From Bacteroidales bacterium (lineage in GTDB: Bacteria; Bacteroidota; Bacteroidia; Bacteroidales; UBA932): a DNA stretch of 64,000 bases. The stretch lies in contig JAFZWV010000003.1 of NCBI GenBank assembly GCA_017617035.1, positions 27,179 through 91,178 on the forward strand, in the 5' to 3' direction. Shown here one piece after another: positions 1-8,553 of this stretch (the first letter of the stretch is position 1; each line of letters opens with the position of its first letter). The translations under genes were made by a program, and so were the position numbers. A model generated the notes under the pieces. That model saw only the letters and a program-made list of their open reading frames with translations. It ran no database searches and was not told where the DNA came from.

Positions 1-493
1 CGAAGAGGTAGAAGCGGCTATCGACAAACTCGCCGCCAGGATCAACGAGGCGCACAAAAACGAAAAAGAGCCCGTTATCCTTCTATGCGTTCTCAACGGC
101 GCCATCATGTTTACTTCAGAGCTGATGAAACGCCTCACCTTCCCTCTCGAACTTATGACAATCAAGGTGGCATCTTACGCCGGAACCCGTTCCGGAGGCC
201 ACATCCAGGAAGTCATGGGCATCACAGGCAGTGTAAAAGGGCGCAAGGTGATAGTGTGCGAAGACATTGTGGATACGGGTGCGACCATGGTCTATCTCGA
301 CAACCGTCTGCGCGAAAGCGGCGCCGCCTCGGTGGAGATATGCTCCATGCTGCTTAAGCCGGAGGTCTACAAGCAGGATCTCAAGCTCGATTACGTAGCG
401 ATGGAGATTCCCAACCGCTTTATCGTGGGTTATGGCCTCGACTACGATCAGCTTGGCCGCAATATCAAAGACATTTACGTTCTCAAGGATTAG
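1..493 (+). CDS. hpt: Hypoxanthine phosphoribosyltransferase (5' end outside window)
   Basis: Purine salvage enzyme that joins hypoxanthine or guanine to PRPP, giving IMP or GMP in the cytoplasm. The reading frame is open from base 2 and runs to the TAG before adk, so only the N-terminus (about 15 residues, judged from the usual length near 178) is missing. The PRPP-binding loop VCEDIVDTGATM lies near visible residues 84-95, and a typical ILLCVLNGAIMF strand and PPi-loop region precedes it. adk begins 2 nt after the stop, so the two are surely co-transcribed. Hpt and Adk together carry salvaged bases to the diphosphate level. An internal ATG at 107 would remove the N-terminal strand and is not the start. 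Confidence 0.93.
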   Translation, partial: EEVEAAIDKLAARINEAHKNEKEPVILLCVLNGAIMFTSELMKRLTFPLELMTIKVASYAGTRSGGHIQEVMGITGSVKGRKVIVCEDIVDTGATMVYLDNRLRESGAASVEICSMLLKPEVYKQDLKLDYVAMEIPNRFIVGYGLDYDQLGRNIKDIYVLKD

Positions 494-495
494 AT

Positions 496-1077
496 ATGAA
501 ATACTACATCATGTTCGGCCCTCCGGGAGCCGGAAAAGGCACACACGCCGTCGCTCTTCGCGATAAGTACAATCTATGCCACCTCTCAACAGGCGAACTT
601 CTCCGTGCTGAAATCGCAGCCGGTACCGGTCTCGGCATCAAGGCCAAGGCCCTCATCGAGAAAGGCAATCTCGTTCCCGACGAAATGGTCGAGAAGATGA
701 TTGAGAAGCGCTTCAACACTATCGACGATGTTCAGGGCTTCCTCCTCGACGGTTTCCCCCGCACCCTCGGCCAGGCCGCAGATCTCGACAAGATGCTTGC
801 TGAGCGCGGAGAGAGTGTCACTGCGGTTATCTCCCTCATGATTCCCGACGAGATGGTCCATGCCCGCATCAGGGGCCGCGCCGCCGTCGAAGGCCGTGTG
901 GATGACGCTTCGGATGTCGTGATTCAGAACCGAATCAACACCTACCATGCCCAGACCGAACCCCTCATCGAATACTACAGCAAACAGGGCAAGTACTTCG
1001 AGGTCGATGCCGACGCTCCTACTATCGAGGAGAATCGCGCACGCGTGCTCGGTTTGATGGAGAAGATCAACAAGTAA
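496..1077 (+). CDS. adk: Adenylate kinase
   Basis: Interconverts ATP+AMP and 2 ADP. The P-loop GPPGAGKGT is at residues 8-16, the NMP-binding STGELLR at 31-37, and DGFPRT at 85-90. The lid region after RGRAAVEGRVDD is short and has no cysteines, so this is the zinc-free short-lid form usual in Bacteroidota; 193 aa is normal for it. It starts 2 nt after hpt and ends 2 nt before the stop of the convergent exonuclease gene, leaving no room for a terminator. In many Bacteroidales hpt and adk are followed directly by obg; here a five-gene minus-strand block lies between adk and obg. Confidence 0.96.
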   Translation: MKYYIMFGPPGAGKGTHAVALRDKYNLCHLSTGELLRAEIAAGTGLGIKAKALIEKGNLVPDEMVEKMIEKRFNTIDDVQGFLLDGFPRTLGQAADLDKMLAERGESVTAVISLMIPDEMVHARIRGRAAVEGRVDDASDVVIQNRINTYHAQTEPLIEYYSKQGKYFEVDADAPTIEENRARVLGLMEKINK

Positions 1078-1079
1078 TA

Positions 1080-1574
1080 CTACAAGATTTTGATTGCGAT
1101 ATTGGCGCAGGCCTCCGCGTCGGCTAAGGCGTGGTGGTGCTGCGTCAAATCGTATCCGCAGGCCGCCGCCACCGTTTGAAGCTGATGGTTGGGAAGGCGG
1201 CAGCCGAATGCTCTGCGCGAGGCGCTGAGAGTATCAAAGAATTCATAGTCGGGATAGGCCATCTGATATACGCGGAACACTGCCTTAAGACATCCCTCAT
1301 CGAAACATGCGTTGTGGGCCACCAGCGGCAACCCTTCGATTAGCGGCTCTATCCGCTCCCACACCTCCGGGAACACAGGAGCACCGTCTGTATCCTCCTC
1401 GCATAGGCCGTGCACCCTCTGGCAAAACCATTGATAATACTCGGGTTCGGGGTGGATAAGGCTATAGAAACGCTCTACGATTTCCCCGTTTCTGACGACG
1501 ACGACGCCGACGCTGCACACGCTGCTCGGTATCTCGTTCGCCGTCTCGAAATCTATTGCCGCGAAATCCTTCAT
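1080..1574 (-). CDS. DEDDh 3'-5' exonuclease, DnaQ-like
   Basis: A single exonuclease domain of the DNA polymerase III epsilon/RNase T superfamily, 164 aa with nothing fused to it. Exo I is IDFETAN (Asp8, Glu10), Exo II holds Asp92 in AHNACFD, and Exo III is HHHALADAEA with His147 and Asp152, so all five metal and catalytic positions are present. The substrate is not readable from sequence: DNA proofreading, RNA end trimming and repair are all possible. It is the last gene of the minus-strand operon starting at the nitroreductase and overlaps the upstream hydrolase by 4 bp (ATGA). Confidence 0.85.
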   Translation of the reverse strand: MKDFAAIDFETANEIPSSVCSVGVVVVRNGEIVERFYSLIHPEPEYYQWFCQRVHGLCEEDTDGAPVFPEVWERIEPLIEGLPLVAHNACFDEGCLKAVFRVYQMAYPDYEFFDTLSASRRAFGCRLPNHQLQTVAAACGYDLTQHHHALADAEACANIAIKIL

Positions 1575-2305
1575 AACAGATTAAGTATACGCTTTGCGAC
1601 TTCGCCCGGGTGGTCGACTAGAAACTGGCCGTGGTTCAACTTGGGAAAGACTTCCACATGCAAAGCCGGATAAATCTCGAGCAAATGCTTCACCTGGGGC
1701 TTTGCGACGAAGCCCTCGAGTGTCCCGTGCCAATAATGGATATCGGGGCCGAAAATAGCCTCCAACTTGTTGGTGTAGACCGACTTATACCCATCGAGAA
1801 CGGCCTGCCCGCCGCCGAAAGGATAGACCTTTTTGCATTCATCCAACAGAACGTCGAAATAGTGGGAATGGAACACCCATTTCCAAAAGCCTGTCCAGTG
1901 GTAGCAAGTCCAGACATTGGCGCACTGGTAGTAGCGTAGCGGCCCCACCAGCCAGCGAGGCAGAGGTAATAACGGAGCAGCGTCTAATATAGCGTGGTCG
2001 ACCTTAATCTCATTACGCTCCAGCACCCGCGAAAGGATCTTTCCTCCCAGTGACAACCCGTAGGCGCAATCCAGATGACCTTCAAATGATTCCGAGACAT
2101 AGCCTATCACCTGACCCGCCTGGTCGTCAATCGAAGTGAAGCTGGTATGGACGCCAAGAGTGAAGCCGTCTACCTCAACGGCCACTATTCTAAACTTGTC
2201 TTGAAGCAACTCAATCAGCGGCAGGAATATCTCGTACGATACCCCCAGCCCCGGAATGAGCATCAGCGAAGGCGCCCCTTCTCTGCCGAATAACCTGAAA
2301 TTCAT
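1571..2305 (-). CDS. Alpha/beta hydrolase family protein
   Basis: A 244-aa protein with an alpha/beta-hydrolase pattern. The oxyanion region MLIPGLG is at residues 15-21, the nucleophile elbow GLSLGG places Ser85, and a C-terminal histidine sits in KLNHGQF. There is no signal peptide, so it is probably cytoplasmic. The substrate is unknown; small esters, lactones or peptides are all possible. It is translationally coupled to its neighbours by 4-bp overlaps on both sides (flavodoxin upstream, exonuclease downstream). Nothing in the operon points to one shared pathway. Confidence 0.75.
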   Translation of the reverse strand: MNFRLFGREGAPSLMLIPGLGVSYEIFLPLIELLQDKFRIVAVEVDGFTLGVHTSFTSIDDQAGQVIGYVSESFEGHLDCAYGLSLGGKILSRVLERNEIKVDHAILDAAPLLPLPRWLVGPLRYYQCANVWTCYHWTGFWKWVFHSHYFDVLLDECKKVYPFGGGQAVLDGYKSVYTNKLEAIFGPDIHYWHGTLEGFVAKPQVKHLLEIYPALHVEVFPKLNHGQFLVDHPGEVAKRILNLL

Positions 2306-3108
2306 CGAAGTACCTGAGTGAATTCGGGAGCCTTGCCCTCAAGTGCGAGGACGTAGACCTTAATCATATGAGGTTCACCGCCGAAAGCAGGATTCGGAGC
2401 GTCCTCGGCCTCAAAAAGGTATTCTGTTCCGCCCTCTACTGAGCGGGAACTGACATTCTGGGCCGTAGCGTGAAGCATCGGGTAACCGGCTACAGCTGCA
2501 TCGAAAATAGCAGCCTCCTCCGGGTTGACCGGACGAACTGCCGAAAAATCGTCGTATTTCACGTACTTGCCTGCGAGGAAACCGTTTTCCTTGAGCCAGC
2601 GGTCAACCTCTGCGGGCACGGCGGCCAAACGGGCGGCGCGAACGCCATAGCCGGGCAGAATCTCGGCATCCGGCTGCACGGCTGCAAGGTCGCGCGCGCT
2701 CGAGTCGAGCCCGCCGCTGCCGAAAGTACAGAATGGAACTACCTTCTTGCCTGCCAGGTTGATTGAAGTCAAAAGAGTCGCCACCGGCGGCGCATAGGTT
2801 CCAAACCATACGGGATAGCCAAGGAAGATGACATCGTAGTCCTTCAAATCAACCGCGAGGGGCTTGATTTCGGGCAGGACTCCCTCTTGCTTCTCCTTGA
2901 GGCAACGGTCTATTGTCTCCTGGAAATTACCGTCGTAGGGGTTCAGCGCTACGATTTCCTCGATATCAGCGCCAAGACGACCCTGGATTTCCTCCGCTAC
3001 AGTCTTGGTGTTGGAGTTCTGCGAATAATAAAGAATAAGCACTTTCGGCTTAGGCTGAGAGCATGCAGCCATCATAATCGTTGCCGCCATAATGAGGAAC
3101 TTTTTCAT
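2302..3108 (-). CDS. Flavodoxin-domain lipoprotein
   Basis: Begins with a lipoprotein signal peptide ending in the lipobox MAAC (Cys16), so it should be exported and lipid-anchored. This is unusual for a flavodoxin. The flavodoxin fold follows: the FMN phosphate loop YYSQNSNTKTVAEE at about residues 27-40 and the isoalloxazine loop FLGYPVWFGTYAPP near 95-108. A C-terminal part of about 100 residues has no motif I recognise. Exported flavodoxin-like lipoproteins occur in Bacteroidales and probably take part in periplasmic electron transfer; the partner is unknown. It lies 2 nt downstream of the phosphatase gene. Confidence 0.8.
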   Translation of the reverse strand: MKKFLIMAATIMMAACSQPKPKVLILYYSQNSNTKTVAEEIQGRLGADIEEIVALNPYDGNFQETIDRCLKEKQEGVLPEIKPLAVDLKDYDVIFLGYPVWFGTYAPPVATLLTSINLAGKKVVPFCTFGSGGLDSSARDLAAVQPDAEILPGYGVRAARLAAVPAEVDRWLKENGFLAGKYVKYDDFSAVRPVNPEEAAIFDAAVAGYPMLHATAQNVSSRSVEGGTEYLFEAEDAPNPAFGGEPHMIKVYVLALEGKAPEFTQVLR

Positions 3109-3110
3109 AT

Positions 3111-3554
3111 CTATTTAAGCATTGCTTCACATCCCTCCAGGATATCCTGGAAGGCCGTTTCATAATCATCTGTATACCATGGATCCGCTACATCCCGGCC
3201 AGATCCTGCGTATGACATCAATAGGTGAATCTTTCCGTCCGGGTCATCTGGAATAATCCAGCGCAGCCGGCGGAGGTTCGAGGCGTCCATGCAGACGATG
3301 CGGTCGAAGCGGCCATAATCGGCCGCGTTGACCTGCCGTGCGCGCTTCGACGCGTCGAACGGGATGCCGTGCTGCGCGAGGCAACGCCTCGCAGGTGGAT
3401 ATATAGGATTACCCGTTTCCTCAGTAGATACTGCCGCCGACTCGATGTAATACTCACCATCCTGCCCTCGAGCCTTCACAAGAGCCTTTAGGATAAATTC
3501 CGCCATCGGACTGCGGCATATATTGCCATGACACAAAAACAAAACCCTTATCAT
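3111..3554 (-). CDS. Low-molecular-weight protein tyrosine phosphatase
   Basis: A 147-aa LMW-PTP. The catalytic P-loop CHGNICRS places nucleophile Cys8 and Arg14 in the C-x5-R arrangement, and the general-acid loop DPWYTDD lies near residue 122. Such enzymes remove phosphate from phosphotyrosine, or from phosphoarginine in some families. No capsule or BY-kinase gene, the common partner, is nearby. The start overlaps the stop of the upstream nitroreductase by 4 bp, so the two are translated together. Confidence 0.9.
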   Translation of the reverse strand: MIRVLFLCHGNICRSPMAEFILKALVKARGQDGEYYIESAAVSTEETGNPIYPPARRCLAQHGIPFDASKRARQVNAADYGRFDRIVCMDASNLRRLRWIIPDDPDGKIHLLMSYAGSGRDVADPWYTDDYETAFQDILEGCEAMLK

Positions 3555-4228
3555 TTCCAGGTGAAATTTTCATTACCGGCAGCGATTTCGAAGTGGTATT
3601 TCGCGATGCCCAGATCTATTATGGTATAGCCGACCATGGAAAAAAGGGGGCGAGCCTCTACCACTGCCCCGGGATGGAGGATGAATCTGAACTTCTGCTG
3701 GTTGATGGCGGTGGGTGCCAGCCGAGCTGCTTCGACTCCGGCAATGAACCAATCCGGCACCGACTCAGTGGCCTCGTAGAAGTTCTCAAGCGGCTTAAGG
3801 GGATGCTGCACGCCCGGAGTAGAACCGTATCCCAGCGAGATCACGCAATGGACTACATCCCCGCCACGAAGGGAAAACGCGCCAGGCACCTTCTTGTAGG
3901 TCAGGCCTACCCAGCACGTGTTCAGCCCGAGAGTCTGCGCAAGCAGGACCAGAGCCTCGCCATGGTAACCGACCGCATCTTCAGCCGCCTTACCCTTCGG
4001 CCCGGCCATTACTATGTAATTGCGCACGCCGCTGAACTGGCCGTAGGACGAGATGAGCAGTCCGTTGAAGGCCTTCGGCTCTTCGAGTACGAGCTGGACA
4101 TTAAGGCCGGTCGAGCTATTGATCTTCGCGATCGAGGCTTGCAGGGCGTCGACCTTTTCGGCCTCGAGAGGCCGGTCGATATAGTTTCGCACCGAATGGC
4201 GCGCTTTGATTGCTTCTAACAGATTCAT
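3551..4228 (-). CDS. Nitroreductase-family protein (TM1586-like)
   Basis: First gene of the five-gene minus-strand operon. The start is taken at the ATG of MNLLEAIKARHSVRNY, the canonical nitroreductase N-terminus whose RHSVRNY binds the FMN phosphate. An upstream ATG at 4276 would add 16 residues unlike the family. The protein is 225 aa. The pattern of two half-domains, with GYHGEALVLLAQTLGLNTCW in the middle and a second FMN-like segment AARLAPTAINQQ, fits the TM1586-type nitroreductases. It is probably an FMN oxidoreductase; the substrate is unknown. An imperfect -7 element (TAAATTAG) ends 5 nt before this start. Confidence 0.8.
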   Translation of the reverse strand: MNLLEAIKARHSVRNYIDRPLEAEKVDALQASIAKINSSTGLNVQLVLEEPKAFNGLLISSYGQFSGVRNYIVMAGPKGKAAEDAVGYHGEALVLLAQTLGLNTCWVGLTYKKVPGAFSLRGGDVVHCVISLGYGSTPGVQHPLKPLENFYEATESVPDWFIAGVEAARLAPTAINQQKFRFILHPGAVVEARPLFSMVGYTIIDLGIAKYHFEIAAGNENFTWK

Positions 4229-4278
4229 GGTCACTAATTTAATATTTTTCCCCGGAAAATGCGTAAATTGCGGCATAT

Positions 4279-5271
4279 ATGCCAGACAGCAACTTCATAG
4301 ACTACGTTAAGATATTCTGCCACTCCGGCCATGGAGGGGCGGGATCCATGCACCTCTACCGTGCGAAGTACGTCCCGAAGGGCGGGCCGGACGGCGGAGA
4401 CGGCGGACGCGGAGGCCACATCATCCTCAAGGCAGACCCGCAGTTCTGGACCCTCATCCACCTCAAGTACCGCAAACACATCAAGGCCGACGACGGCGAA
4501 AGCGGCAGCGGCGGCCTTCGCCACGGCAAAAACGGCGAGGATATCATCCTTCAGGTTCCCGTAGGCACTGTCGCCAAGGATGCCGAGACAGGCGAAGTCC
4601 TGTTCGAACTGGTCGAGCCTGGCGAGGAGCGCATCCTCTGCCCTGGCGGCCGCGGAGGCCTTGGCAACAACAACTTCAAAACCGCGACTAATCAGACCCC
4701 GCGCTATGCTCAGCCGGGCGAAGAAGGAGTTGAAGGCTGGTACATACTCGAGCTTAAGCTGCTTGCAGATGTCGGTCTGGTTGGTTTCCCCAACGCCGGC
4801 AAGTCTACCCTGCTGTCGACCATCACCTCGGCAAAGCCGAAGATTGCATCTTACGCATTCACGACCCTGGAGCCCAATCTCGGAATAGTCAGTTACTACG
4901 ACGACCAGTCATTCGTGATGGCGGATATTCCGGGCATTATCGAAGGCGCCCATGAGGGCCGTGGAATCGGAATCCGGTTCCTTCGCCATATCGAGCGCAA
5001 CTCCGTGCTGCTGTTTATGATCTCAGCGCTGGAAGAAGATATTCCGGGCGCATATAAGACCCTTCTGAACGAACTGGAGATGTACAATCCCGAGTTGCTG
5101 GACAAGGATAGGGTGCTGGCTATTACGAAGTGTGACCTTATAGACCGCGACATCGAAAAAGACCTCGAGAAGTCTCTTCCCAAGGATCTGCCCCATGTCT
5201 TCATCTCGTCGCTAACCCAGGAAGGTCTCAAGGAACTCAAAGACGCTCTCTGGCAGGCTCTCCACAAATGA
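4279..5271 (+). CDS. obg: Obg family GTPase
   Basis: Essential ribosome-assembly and stress-linked GTPase. The glycine-rich Obg fold occupies about residues 1-158, with the typical [13 protein letters not shown] and [11 protein letters not shown] blocks. The G domain follows: P-loop [11 protein letters not shown] near 168, G3 [14 protein letters not shown], and G4 TKCD near 287. At 330 aa it lacks the C-terminal OCT domain of some Obg proteins. It is divergent from the nitroreductase operon across 50 bp and overlaps the PAP2 gene by 4 bp. A near-consensus element, TAAATTG, ends 8 nt before the ATG. Confidence 0.96.
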   Translation: MPDSNFIDYVKIFCHSGHGGAGSMHLYRAKYVPKGGPDGGDGGRGGHIILKADPQFWTLIHLKYRKHIKADDGESGSGGLRHGKNGEDIILQVPVGTVAKDAETGEVLFELVEPGEERILCPGGRGGLGNNNFKTATNQTPRYAQPGEEGVEGWYILELKLLADVGLVGFPNAGKSTLLSTITSAKPKIASYAFTTLEPNLGIVSYYDDQSFVMADIPGIIEGAHEGRGIGIRFLRHIERNSVLLFMISALEEDIPGAYKTLLNELEMYNPELLDKDRVLAITKCDLIDRDIEKDLEKSLPKDLPHVFISSLTQEGLKELKDALWQALHK

Positions 5272-5876
5272 TAGACGCTCTCGTACAACTCGACAGGGCC
5301 TGGACACTGGCCATCAACAGCCTCCACACGCCGTTTACTGACAGCATGTGGGTATTTTTCAGCGGTAAGACTGTATGGATTCCGCTTTATGTCCTGGTTG
5401 TCGTGCTGCTGATCTGGAGACTCGGATGGAAAAAGGGCCTGGTTATGATACTCACCACCGCCCTGTGCATTCTTTGCGTAGACCAGTTCGCGAATCTCAT
5501 CAAGAACGCGGTCGCTCGGCCGCGACCGGGCTGCGACCCGGAAATGCTCGCAGCCGGCCTCCATGTCCTTATTCCCACCAAGAGCCTGGCCTACGGCTTC
5601 TTCTCCGCCCACGCCGGCAATGCGATGGCTTTCGCCGTATGCTCTTTGAAGGCGGTTCGTATGGGCCGAAACGCAGAACAGAGACCATGGAAGGGTCTCT
5701 GCTCTGCTTATTCTATATTGATAGTTATCTGGGCTTTGATGGTCGGCTTCAGCCGCATTTTTGTCGCCAAGCACTTTTTGGGCGATGTCCTGACTGGTTT
5801 TATAGTCGGACTCATATTTGCAGAAATACTCTGCGCTATTTCACGCCTGTGCTTCCGAAGCCGCCCTCGCCCCTAG
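5268..5876 (+). CDS. PAP2-family membrane phosphatase
   Basis: Integral membrane phosphatase of the type-2 phosphatidic acid phosphatase superfamily, which acts on lipid phosphates such as undecaprenyl pyrophosphate or phosphatidylglycerophosphate on the outer face of the inner membrane. The three signature motifs are present: KNAVARPRP near residue 79, SAHAGN near 114, and [12 protein letters not shown] near 162. Several hydrophobic segments surround them. The exact substrate cannot be assigned. Translation is coupled to obg by a 4-bp overlap. Its last 41 bp overlap the convergent dut gene. Confidence 0.88.
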   Translation: MIDALVQLDRAWTLAINSLHTPFTDSMWVFFSGKTVWIPLYVLVVVLLIWRLGWKKGLVMILTTALCILCVDQFANLIKNAVARPRPGCDPEMLAAGLHVLIPTKSLAYGFFSAHAGNAMAFAVCSLKAVRMGRNAEQRPWKGLCSAYSILIVIWALMVGFSRIFVAKHFLGDVLTGFIVGLIFAEILCAISRLCFRSRPRP

Positions 5877-6270
5877 CCGATTCGGCGAGTTCGTCGGTTT
5901 CTTCCCACTCGATTACTTCATGTTTCGCGAGCACCAGCTGGGCGATCCTCTCGCCGGGCTCGACTACGAACGGCTCGTTTGAAAGATTAACCAGTATTAC
6001 CTTCACTTCCCCGCGATAATCGGCATCGATGGTTCCGGGGGTATTAAGCACGGTCACACCTTTCTTGGCTGCGAGGCCGCTGCGGGGGCGAACCTGAACC
6101 TCATAACCGACAGGAATCTCAAGGAAAAGGCCTGTGGGCACCATGGCCCTTTCGAGCGGAGCGAGTGTTATCGGTTCGACGAGGTCGGCGCGGACGTCCA
6201 TGCCGGCCGCAAAGCGTGTCGAATACTCGGGCAGGCCGTTGCGGCCTTTGTTGATTACTTTGACTCTCAT
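5836..6270 (-). CDS. dut: dUTP diphosphatase
   Basis: Trimeric dUTPase that makes dUMP and keeps uracil out of DNA. It has the five conserved motifs: [10 protein letters not shown] near the N-terminus, [20 protein letters not shown] with the catalytic Asp, GERIAQLVL, and the flexible C-terminal P-loop-like GGFGSTG. The length of 144 aa is standard. It is the last gene of the tgt-lptF/G-dut operon, 1 nt after the permease stop. Its 3' end overlaps the PAP2 gene on the other strand by 41 bp. Confidence 0.96.
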   Translation of the reverse strand: MRVKVINKGRNGLPEYSTRFAAGMDVRADLVEPITLAPLERAMVPTGLFLEIPVGYEVQVRPRSGLAAKKGVTVLNTPGTIDADYRGEVKVILVNLSNEPFVVEPGERIAQLVLAKHEVIEWEETDELAESARGEGGFGSTGVK

Positions 6271-6271
6271 G

Positions 6272-7357
6272 TTATTTAGGTGCGATTTGATACAATACTC
6301 CCGTAATAATCGTATACATGATATTAGGAATCCACAGAGCTATGCTGGGCGGCAGAAGGCCGGTGTAAACGAACATCTGGGAGAAGCGCAGGAACAGGAT
6401 GTAGGAGAATGCCAGGGCTATTCCTATACCAAGGTTCCAGCCAATTCCTCCCCTCTTTTTCTTCGAGGACAGAGCTACGCCCATGATAGTCAGGATGATG
6501 GCTGAGAACGGAAGTGCCCAGCGGGTATTCTTCTCAATCTCGGCATACATGACATTGGCGTCTCCCCTCATCTTCTGGGTTTCAATGAGCTGATTGAGTT
6601 CCGGTGCGTTAAGGGTCTGAACAGTATTCTCGTTGAAACGGAAATCGTCCAGAGTAAGTGCAATGACTGTATCCAGCTTCTCGCCATACTCCACTTTATC
6701 CTCAAGACCGGAAGTGTATTCACGAAGGAAATATTTTCTGAGTTTCCAGCCCTTGATTGTAGTATCCCACTGCGCAGATTCTGCCGAAAGTTTGCTCACC
6801 AGTTGGTTTTCTTCCACCGACTCCAGAGTGAACTTATAGGCAGTTTTATTCCAGTTACTGAAAGATTCGACATAGACGAACTGACCCGGGGCTATCTGGT
6901 AGTGGATATTCCTTTCCTTTGGCCCCGACTTCTTCTTAAGATACTGGTCGTCGAATTCCGTTCGGTCTCTGTTTGCATGCGGGATCACGTACAAGTTCAG
7001 CCCCAGCGACAGTCCGGCGATGATGGTAGCCGCCGCTATATATGGCACCATCATACGGTGATAGCTGATACCGCCCGACAGGATTGCGATGATCTCAGAA
7101 TTCGCCGCAAGCCTCGAAGTAAAGAGGATAACGGTAATGAAGACGAACAGCGGGCTGTACATATTCACGAAATAAGGAATGAAGTTCAGGTAGTAGTCGA
7201 AGATAATCGCATGGAGCGGAGCTTCATTCTTCACGAAATCGTCGATCTTCTCAGAGATATCGAAGATGATGACGATGCCGATAATAAGTAGCAGGGCGAC
7301 GAAAAACGTCACCAGGAACCGTCTGAATATGTACCAGTCCAGCTTCTTAATTATCAT
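6272..7357 (-). CDS. LptF/LptG (YjgP/YjgQ) permease
   Basis: Inner-membrane permease of the lipopolysaccharide export ABC complex (LptB2FG), which lifts LPS out of the membrane towards the periplasmic bridge. Hydrophobic segments fit the family's six-helix plan: three in the N-terminal 110 residues (for example [19 protein letters not shown]), a central beta-jellyroll-like periplasmic region of about 150 residues, and three near the C-terminus. Whether it is LptF or LptG cannot be decided; Bacteroidota usually have two such genes and only one is here. It overlaps tgt by 4 bp, and this adjacency is common in the phylum. Confidence 0.9.
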   Translation of the reverse strand: MIIKKLDWYIFRRFLVTFFVALLLIIGIVIIFDISEKIDDFVKNEAPLHAIIFDYYLNFIPYFVNMYSPLFVFITVILFTSRLAANSEIIAILSGGISYHRMMVPYIAAATIIAGLSLGLNLYVIPHANRDRTEFDDQYLKKKSGPKERNIHYQIAPGQFVYVESFSNWNKTAYKFTLESVEENQLVSKLSAESAQWDTTIKGWKLRKYFLREYTSGLEDKVEYGEKLDTVIALTLDDFRFNENTVQTLNAPELNQLIETQKMRGDANVMYAEIEKNTRWALPFSAIILTIMGVALSSKKKRGGIGWNLGIGIALAFSYILFLRFSQMFVYTGLLPPSIALWIPNIMYTIITGVLYQIAPK

Positions 7358-8484
7358 AGTCTGGCCGTGAGTTTTTTAACCGCCTCATTTTTCCATGCGG
7401 CGAAATCACCTGCTTCTATGTGGGCGCGGGCCTGACGAACCACGTCGAGATAGAAGGCCAGGTTATGTTCGCTGGCTATCATCGCGGCAAACATTTCTCC
7501 CGCTATGAAGAGGTGCCTGAGGTAGGCTTTCGTGTACGCGTGATCAACAAATGAAGTGCCACGCGGATCGATTTCCGAAAAATCGTTCTCCCACTTGGCA
7601 TTGCGCATGTTCATAACTCCGTCCCATGTGAAAAGCATGCCGTTGCGGCCGTTTCTGGTGGGCATCACACAGTCAAACATGTCGACTCCGCGCGAGATAG
7701 CTTCAAGGATGTTGGCTGGAGTACCGACACCCATGAGGTAGCGCGCCTTATCCTGATGGATAACGGGGTCGAGAACCTCAAGCATCTCGTACATCTTTTC
7801 GGTCGGCTCACCTACCGCCAGACCGCCTATCGACACTCCGGCATCGGCGAACTCGAGAGCATGCTCGGCAGCCTCCACCCTAAGGTCAGGATATACGCAG
7901 CCCTGAATAATCGGGAAGAACGTCTGCGAGTAGCCGTAGAGCGGATCGGTTTCATGGAAACGCTTCGAGAAGCGCTCCAACCACCGTTTAGTGAGGTCCA
8001 GCGACTTACGTGCATAGCGCCTGTCGGCATCACCAGGGCAGCACTCGTCGAGGGCCATCATGATGTCGGCGCCGATTATGCGCTGGGTATCCACATTGTT
8101 CTCCGGAGTGAAGATATGCTTCGATCCATCTATATGGCTGCGGAAGGTACACCCTTCCTCTGTGAGTTTTCTGATACCCGTCAAGGAAAACACCTGAAAT
8201 CCGCCGCTGTCGGTAAGAATAGGACGGTCCCAATTCTCGAATTTGTGGAGGCCTCCGGCCGCCTTGAGCGTATCAAGACCTGGACGGAGATAGAGGTGAT
8301 ATGTGTTGCCAAGAATAATTTCAGCTCCAATATCTTCCTTGAGATCGCGGTGATAAACACCCTTTACCGAGCCGACCGTGCCGACCGGCATAAAGATAGG
8401 GGTGCGAATCTGACCATGGTCAGTCGTAATCAAACCGAGCCTGGCAGCACTCGCGGGATCTTTGTGAAGAAGCTGAAAAATCAT
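7354..8484 (-). CDS. tgt: Queuine/preQ1 tRNA-guanine transglycosylase
   Basis: Exchanges guanine-34 of GUN-anticodon tRNAs for preQ1 on the way to queuosine. Typical segments are TPIFMPVGTVGSVKG, ILTDSGGFQVFSL with the catalytic Asp, and FDCVMPTRNGRNGMLFTWDG. In the usual zinc site (CxCxxC followed by His) the cysteines are replaced: the segment reads IDPRGTSFVDHAYTKAYLRH, so no structural zinc is expected. I believe this is common in Bacteroidota Tgt. A perfect -7 element ends 4 nt before the ATG, implying an almost leaderless mRNA. First gene of the tgt-lptF/G-dut operon. Confidence 0.95.
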   Translation of the reverse strand: MIFQLLHKDPASAARLGLITTDHGQIRTPIFMPVGTVGSVKGVYHRDLKEDIGAEIILGNTYHLYLRPGLDTLKAAGGLHKFENWDRPILTDSGGFQVFSLTGIRKLTEEGCTFRSHIDGSKHIFTPENNVDTQRIIGADIMMALDECCPGDADRRYARKSLDLTKRWLERFSKRFHETDPLYGYSQTFFPIIQGCVYPDLRVEAAEHALEFADAGVSIGGLAVGEPTEKMYEMLEVLDPVIHQDKARYLMGVGTPANILEAISRGVDMFDCVMPTRNGRNGMLFTWDGVMNMRNAKWENDFSEIDPRGTSFVDHAYTKAYLRHLFIAGEMFAAMIASEHNLAFYLDVVRQARAHIEAGDFAAWKNEAVKKLTARL

Positions 8485-8488
8485 CGCC

Positions 8489-8496
8489 CAAAGATA
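8489..8496 (-). promoter_or_regulatory. -7 element of tgt promoter
   Basis: TATCTTTG on the minus strand matches TAnnTTTG, the Bacteroidota primary-sigma -7 element. Only 4 nt separate it from the tgt ATG, so the transcript should start at or within a few bases of the start codon. Confidence 0.6.
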
Positions 8497-8518
8497 GTGA
8501 AATCCCGCGAAAAACTTG

Positions 8519-8526
8519 TAAATTTG
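8519..8526 (+). promoter_or_regulatory. -7 element of the nucleoside permease promoter
   Basis: TAAATTTG matches TAnnTTTG and lies 27 nt before the permease ATG. No clear TTTG is seen at the -33 distance. It supports the start at 8554 and makes a long upstream extension of this reading frame implausible. Confidence 0.6.
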
Positions 8527-8553
8527 TTAGTTGTTCATTCAAACGCAGCTATA

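Noticed and set aside
4896-5774. A 292-codon open frame antisense to obg and the PAP2 gene
   Set aside because: Both sense genes have full family motifs, and the antisense translation is Arg/Ser-rich without domain features.
7756-8553. Long in-frame extension upstream of the nucleoside permease
   Set aside because: It runs antisense through tgt, has no permease-like residues, and the family N-terminus plus a -7 element point to the ATG at 8554.
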